Shown here: piece by piece, positions 7,717 through 11,968 of the stretch | Layout: each line of letters starts with the position of its first letter | Numbering within the stretch: the first letter of the stretch is position 1 | Source: an uncultured Bacilli bacterium | Lineage (GTDB): Bacteria > Bacillota_I > Bacilli_A > RFN20 > CAG-631 | Direction: 5' to 3' | DNA: 11,968 nucleotides | Assembly (NCBI GenBank): GCA_934215405.1 | Contig: CAKPZU010000057.1 | Coordinates: forward strand, 1-11,968 | Notes under the pieces: generated by a model | Told to the model about the DNA's origin: nothing | Database searches by the model: none | The model's input: only the letters and a program-made list of their open reading frames with translations | Made by a program: the position numbers and the translations under genes

Positions 7717-9200
7717 ATGCTAGTTTCAATATTTGATTTAAAGGTTGATAAAAAACGATTATATGAAGATGCATCAAAGATGTATGCTTTTAGAAAGTTT
7801 GATTATAATAGACTTTCAATGGATAATCTTAAAATGTTAATTATTCAATTTTATAAGGATTATAAAAACATATTAAGTATCTGTTCTTTAAGTGAATTCT
7901 TATTATTAAAAAACTATATAGTAGCAATAATTATAATGTAAAATCAATTGATGATAAAATTGATTTAAGCAATCTTGAAGATAAGTATCTACTTATTCGT
8001 GATAAAAATAATTATGTTTATTTCTTTAAGGAAATAGATGATTCTATTAAAGAAGCTATTAAAAACTTCAATGAAGAAGAAATGAAAAAGAATGATAAGA
8101 TAAATGATATTGTAAAGAAATTTTCATTATTATTTCCATTTGATGATATATATAGTTTTTCAAAACGTGTTAATGATGTTTTAAAATCTGATTTAAATGA
8201 AATAATAGATTTTTTAACTACTAATTGTTATTTTCTTTATCAAGTAAATGTGGCTAATATTAATAAAATTTCATATTTTATCAAGGATAATGTTTATCCT
8301 TACTATAAAGAAATCTATAACGAAAGAAAAAAATATAAAAAATTCCCATTAATTATTTGTTCATCAAAAGAATTAGATGATAGATATTATAATCTAATAA
8401 ATCATATAATAGTAAATATTGAAGATGAAACACTAGAAGATGCAGTTGCACACATTAGATTTTTTGTAAACTTAAATAAGCCAATCGATGAAATACTTAA
8501 AATATTAGTTGATAATATTCCTAAGTTTGATATTAATAAATATAAAGATAAGGTAATTGATATAGCAAGTAATATTCCATCATGTAGTTTATATGGATTA
8601 TCTATAATTGAATATAACAAAGCATTAGAAAATGATAAAAAGTATTCAATATATAAAGTTAAACAAGAAAATGCAACATTAAATGAAAAAGACTATAATG
8701 TATTTAATAAGCTGTATACAGCACTACTTGAATTCACAAATAATAAATATAATATTATTGCAACAAAAGATATATACAATCATGAATTTGAAGGCTATTA
8801 TAAGGATTTAAAAGAAGTTATTGATTATTCCTTTAATAATAAAAAAGTGATAATAGAAGAATTTATCAAAAATAATCCATATAATTTCACTCGCAAAGAA
8901 TTAGAAATGGTAAAAAGATTCAATAAAGCTATTACAAATGAGTTTATTGTAGCTTTAACTACAAAGGATTATTTAGGTTTATTATTAGATGATAAGATTT
9001 ATATGGTTAAAACATTAAAATGCAACTTTGATGAGACATTAGATAAAGAAATACTACCTATTATAACCACAACTAGTATTGTTCAGTTTAATAATAATTT
9101 AGTTTGCTGTGGAATTTATGAAGCTGCTAAAATGGTTGATGATGAGTTTTATGAAACTTTAGCAAGTAATAAAAATATTAAAAAGGTTTATTCATTATAA
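7717..9200 (+). CDS. Companion protein, copy 2; needs a -1 shift at an A-run
   Basis: GAGG (7704-7707) precedes the ATG by nine bases. The first frame runs to TAA at 7939-7941 (74 residues). The -1 frame is open from 7896 through 9200, and the coding-like sequence clearly starts well before its first ATG at 8082. Switching frame at A6C (7908-7914) joins SEFLLLK to KLYSSNNYNVKSIDD and yields about 494 residues, matching copy 1 end to end. The heptamer lies in the zero frame as A AAA AAC, the canonical -1 slippery arrangement, so programmed frameshifting, a phase-variable A-tract, recent mutation or a sequencing indel are all possible. No signal peptide or clear membrane segment; probably cytosolic and largely helical. 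Shared landmarks with copy 1 are YNFT(K/R)xE followed by a C-terminal TTxxxQFxNxxVCxG. Family not recognised and no function is assigned. The repeated position behind a prepilin/beta-helix gene suggests a linked role such as regulation or assembly. Confidence 0.7.
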
Positions 9201-9208
9201 TTTTTAGG

Positions 9209-9256
9209 CGAGTTAAAATTTTAGATTAAATTTCTAATGTTTTAACTCGATTTTAT
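9209..9256 (+). terminator. Rho-independent terminator after companion copy 2
   Basis: CGAGTTAAAA (9209-9218) pairs perfectly with TTTTAACTCG (9240-9249). TTAGA (9221-9225) and TCTAA (9233-9237) extend the stem inward past a small internal loop. The tail ATTTTATTTG is only moderately T-rich. It begins eight bases after the stop. Confidence 0.75.
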
Positions 9257-9270
9257 TTGTTTTGTATAGT
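9242..9270 (+). promoter_or_regulatory. Possible promoter of the flavodiiron gene
   Basis: TATAGT (9265-9270) with TTAACT (9242-9247) at 17-base spacing, followed by an A/T-rich stretch and a GGGAG ribosome site just before the gene. The -35 overlaps the terminator stem. The match is modest and other -10 choices exist nearby. Confidence 0.35.
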
Positions 9271-9304
9271 AAAATATAAGTAATAAAAAGTTAGGGAGAA
9301 AAAT

Positions 9305-10459
9305 ATGGAAAAGATAGTTGATGATATTTTTAATGTCGGAGTAAATGATACAAAGATTGATTTATTTGAAGGGCAATATAAGGTAAAGGATGGAATGTCT
9401 TATAATTCATATCTTATTATTGATGAAAAAATTGCCATACTTGATACTGTTGATAAAAATTTTTTTGAAGAGTGGTTTAATAATTTAACTACAATTTTAA
9501 AGGATAACAAACCAACCTATTTAATAGTTTCTCATATGGAGTTTGATCATGCAGCTAATATTATTAAGCTTGTTGAAAAATATAATGATATAACTATTGT
9601 TGGAAATGTTAAAACATTTACAATGATTAAGCAATTTTTTAATGTTGAAATAACAAATAAATTAGTTGTTAAAGAAAATGATACCTTATCACTTGGTAAG
9701 CATACCTTAACCTTTATCTTTGCCCCATTTGTTCATTGGCCAGAGGTTATGTTTACTTATGATTCATATGCTAATATTTTATTTTCAGCTGATGCCTTTG
9801 GTAGATTCAACACCTATGAAAATGAAACTGATTATTTAAATGAAGCCAGAAGATATTATATAGGAATTGTAGGAAAATATGGAAACCAAGTTCAAAGTGT
9901 TTTAAAGAAGGCTAGTAATCTAAATATTAAAATAATTGCACCACTTCATGGTAATGTTATTAAGGATAATTTAGCTTATTATATTAATAAATATGATGTT
10001 TGGTCTAAATATGAAGCTGAAGAGGAAGGTGTATTAATTGCATATTGCTCTGTTTATGGAAATACTAAGGATGCTGTTAATTTACTTGTTAAAAGCCTAA
10101 ATAATAAGGGCTATAGAAATGTTTTTGCATATGATTTAGCAAGAAGTGATATGAGTGAGGTTATTTCTTTAGCCTTTAAATACAATAAATTAGTTTTAGC
10201 TTCAATTACCTATAATAATTCCATCTTTCCATTTATGAACACCTTTATTGAGGGCTTAATTGAAAGAAATTATCAAAATAGAATAGTTGGCTTTATTGAA
10301 AATGGCTCATGGGCTCCAATGGCTACTAAGGTCATGAAAGATAAAATGCAAGTTTTAAAGAATATTACATTTATTGATAGTAATGTAAAAATCCTATCAG
10401 CAGTTAATGAGGATACAATTAATCAAATAGAAAAATTAGCAGATTCATTACTAGATTAA
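9305..10459 (+). CDS. Flavodiiron protein (O2/NO reductase, FprA type)
   Basis: The 384-residue product has the normal two-domain length for flavodiiron proteins. The N-terminal metallo-beta-lactamase-like domain holds the full diiron ligand set: H77-x-E79-x-D81 in SHMEFDHAAN, H144 (FVHWPEVM), D163 (SADAFGRF) and H215 (PLHGN). The C-terminal flavodoxin-like domain starts near residue 243, with an FMN phosphate loop in YCSVYGNTKDA (about 247-257). Family role: cytosolic four-electron reduction of O2 to water and/or two-electron reduction of NO to N2O, with electrons from rubredoxin or a similar donor, protecting anaerobes from oxygen or nitrosative stress. No rubredoxin or reductase domain is fused, so the donor is encoded elsewhere. 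O2 versus NO preference cannot be read from the sequence. GGGAG lies upstream at suitable distance. It has its own candidate promoter, and 57 bases separate it from the NACHT gene with no clear terminator, so the two may be co-transcribed. Confidence 0.95.
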   Translation: MEKIVDDIFNVGVNDTKIDLFEGQYKVKDGMSYNSYLIIDEKIAILDTVDKNFFEEWFNNLTTILKDNKPTYLIVSHMEFDHAANIIKLVEKYNDITIVGNVKTFTMIKQFFNVEITNKLVVKENDTLSLGKHTLTFIFAPFVHWPEVMFTYDSYANILFSADAFGRFNTYENETDYLNEARRYYIGIVGKYGNQVQSVLKKASNLNIKIIAPLHGNVIKDNLAYYINKYDVWSKYEAEEEGVLIAYCSVYGNTKDAVNLLVKSLNNKGYRNVFAYDLARSDMSEVISLAFKYNKLVLASITYNNSIFPFMNTFIEGLIERNYQNRIVGFIENGSWAPMATKVMKDKMQVLKNITFIDSNVKILSAVNEDTINQIEKLADSLLD

Positions 10460-10470
10460 TTAAAGTTGTT

Positions 10471-10498
10471 TTGCAGTTCTTAGGCTTTAAAATATAAA
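10471..10498 (+). promoter_or_regulatory. Weak possible promoter before the NACHT gene
   Basis: TTGCAG (10471-10476) and TATAAA (10493-10498) are 16 bases apart. However, TATAAA sits only 19 bases before the ATG and runs almost into the ribosome site, leaving little room for a leader. Read-through from the flavodiiron gene is the alternative. Confidence 0.25.
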
Positions 10499-10516
10499 AG
10501 ACTTAGGAGAAAACAT

Positions 10517-11968
10517 ATGATAAAATTAATAGGATTAGTATTAGGAATTACAACATTGCTTATTTGCTTTATTACTGCTTTATTAAAAATAGATGAAAGT
10601 ACCTATAAAAAAATTAGAAAATATGGAAGTATATCTATTATTATTTCAGTATTGTTTATTATTTTACCGCCTCTTGTTGCCTTTAAGGAAGCTTTAAATA
10701 CAATTAAAAAAACACCATATGAAATAATTGCCACATTATTAGGCTTTCTAATAGAGTCACCTTTAAATAATGACCAATTTATTTATATAACATTAGGTAT
10801 AATTTTTATAGTAATGCTTTTATTTTACTATCCTTTATTAAAGCTTTTTGCTAAGCTTACTGCCTATAAAAACTTTATTAATAAATATTTTAAGGACTAT
10901 AATAGTAGCATTAAAAGCAACTATGATAAATCTAATGATTTATTACCAACAGTTAAAATAAAGAATTGCTATTATGATTTGGCTAATAATTTTAAATGCA
11001 ATGATGAAATCAAGCAATTTAATGAAATGTTTATAGATAAAAAGGTCGTATTAAGAACAATTAGCTATAATACTAGCCTTTATACTGCTAATGTTGAAAG
11101 CGAAGTAAGAATAAAAAATAATGATATAATTTATCAATTATTAAATAATGAGCAAAAAATCTATTTATTATTAGGTGATCCAGGAAGTGGAAAATCAACT
11201 TTACTTGTAAAAAAATTCTTAGATATTTATCAAAATTATGGAAATTATGATAATAAAAAGGTTTTCCCCATCTTTGCTGATTTAACTGATGTAATAGAAA
11301 ACGATACTTCTAATTTTAATAAAAGTACCTTACGCAATTTTATTTTAGAAAAAAGAATAAAAAATATTTTACAAAGCACTTATTATGGCAAAATATATAA
11401 AACTGTTAATGATAAAATTGTTAATAAAATATTTAACAAAATTATAAAAAATTACCAGGTTATATATATGATAGATAGCTGGGATGAAATAAAGGATGAT
11501 GAAAAGCAAAGCATCATTATATCAAAAGCTATATTTGAACTAATAAGCACTAATGAAAAAGTAATTTTAGGCTTAAGAGAAAATTCCCTTGAAAAGCTAG
11601 TAAACCTATATATAACTGCAGCTAATAGAGATATTAATATTTCAGGTATATCAACAACCTATAATTTAGCCTTTAAGGTTAGAGACTTTAGTAGCTATGA
11701 GGTACATACCTTTTTAGATAATTTATGTAAAATTGATATAATAAAATCGATAAATGATAAAGAAAAAATTTTAAAGAGCATAAAGCTATTATCGATTGAT
11801 GGCTATTCTAATCCATATATTGTTTCTCTTATTATCAAAAACTATGTTAGAAATGGCCAAATTGAAACTAGCATTAATGACTTAATAACTGCTGCTACTA
11901 ATGGTGTGTTTTTAAATAACGATAATCATAAATATTCTTTGGATGCTTTACAATATGTTGGCTTAAAG
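10517..11968 (+). CDS. Membrane-anchored NACHT-type NTPase (3' partial)
   Basis: An ATG with AGGAGA (10505-10510) six bases upstream opens 484 codons that run off the right edge. Three hydrophobic segments lie at about residues 3-24, 38-56 and 88-111, followed by a soluble domain. That domain has a textbook Walker A, GDPGSGKST (220-228), a NACHT-style Walker B, VIYMIDSWDEI (315-325), with acidic residues after the first Asp, and a sensor-like VILGLREN (349-356) where NACHT/STAND proteins usually have an Arg-containing strand. After it comes a helical region (to residue 484) expected to hold the winged-helix part; any C-terminal sensor lies beyond the window. Known of the family: STAND NTPases oligomerise on ligand binding, and bacterial NACHT proteins include antiphage systems. 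Inferred here: a membrane-tethered signal or defence NTPase whose effector could be the N-terminal membrane region. It might instead be a housekeeping-type TM-NACHT of unknown role. Confidence 0.85.
   Translation, partial: MIKLIGLVLGITTLLICFITALLKIDESTYKKIRKYGSISIIISVLFIILPPLVAFKEALNTIKKTPYEIIATLLGFLIESPLNNDQFIYITLGIIFIVMLLFYYPLLKLFAKLTAYKNFINKYFKDYNSSIKSNYDKSNDLLPTVKIKNCYYDLANNFKCNDEIKQFNEMFIDKKVVLRTISYNTSLYTANVESEVRIKNNDIIYQLLNNEQKIYLLLGDPGSGKSTLLVKKFLDIYQNYGNYDNKKVFPIFADLTDVIENDTSNFNKSTLRNFILEKRIKNILQSTYYGKIYKTVNDKIVNKIFNKIIKNYQVIYMIDSWDEIKDDEKQSIIISKAIFELISTNEKVILGLRENSLEKLVNLYITAANRDINISGISTTYNLAFKVRDFSSYEVHTFLDNLCKIDIIKSINDKEKILKSIKLLSIDGYSNPYIVSLIIKNYVRNGQIETSINDLITAATNGVFLNNDNHKYSLDALQYVGLK

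Noticed and set aside
8402..8620. Minus-strand 72-codon open frame.
   Set aside because: It lies entirely inside the second companion gene, whose + strand reading is supported by homology to copy 1.
1..11968. CRISPR array, tRNA or rRNA genes, insertion sequences.
   Set aside because: I looked for regularly spaced direct repeats, cloverleaf-like segments, transposase motifs and terminal repeats, and saw none that hold up.

Overview
The window is strongly A+T-rich, uses TGG for tryptophan and reads TGA as a stop. It carries prepilin-type surface proteins, a lipoprotein and a flavodiiron protein. This suggests an anaerobic, low-GC Bacillota of the gut type (Bacilli/Erysipelotrichia/RF39-like lineages). 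That placement is inferred from content and composition; no rRNA or marker gene is present. All genes are on the + strand.

Layout. (1) 1-1539: a surface protein with a type IV prepilin-like N-terminus and a beta-helix-like C-terminus, cut by the left edge. (2) 1671-3183: a broken ~500-codon companion gene with one poly-A frameshift and two in-frame stops. (3) 3337-5152: a lipoprotein gene split by one frameshift. (4) 5247-5684: a small protein with two membrane segments. (5) 5685-5984: a 300-base intergenic region packed with inverted repeats and a promoter holding an eight-G run. (6) 5985-7547: a second, full-length prepilin/beta-helix protein, paralogous to (1). (7) 7717-9200: a second companion gene homologous to (2), split by a one-base shift at an A-run. 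(8) 9305-10459: a flavodiiron protein with all its metal ligands. (9) 10517 to the right edge: an N-terminally membrane-anchored NACHT-type NTPase. Rho-independent terminators follow genes 1, 2, 4, 5 and 7.

The pattern that stands out is a duplicated two-gene module: prepilin/beta-helix protein, terminator, then companion. The two surface proteins are almost identical over their first ~139 residues and diverge afterwards, as expected of variable surface structures built on a constant anchor. Several features look like contingency switches: the G8 tract next to the -10 box of the second surface gene, and A6/A7 tracts at which both companion genes lose frame. A phase- or antigen-variable surface locus is the best unifying hypothesis. 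The competing explanation for the coding breaks is ordinary gene decay or sequencing/assembly indels. The flavodiiron protein (O2/NO detoxification) and the NACHT NTPase (possible phage defence) seem to form a separate functional unit.
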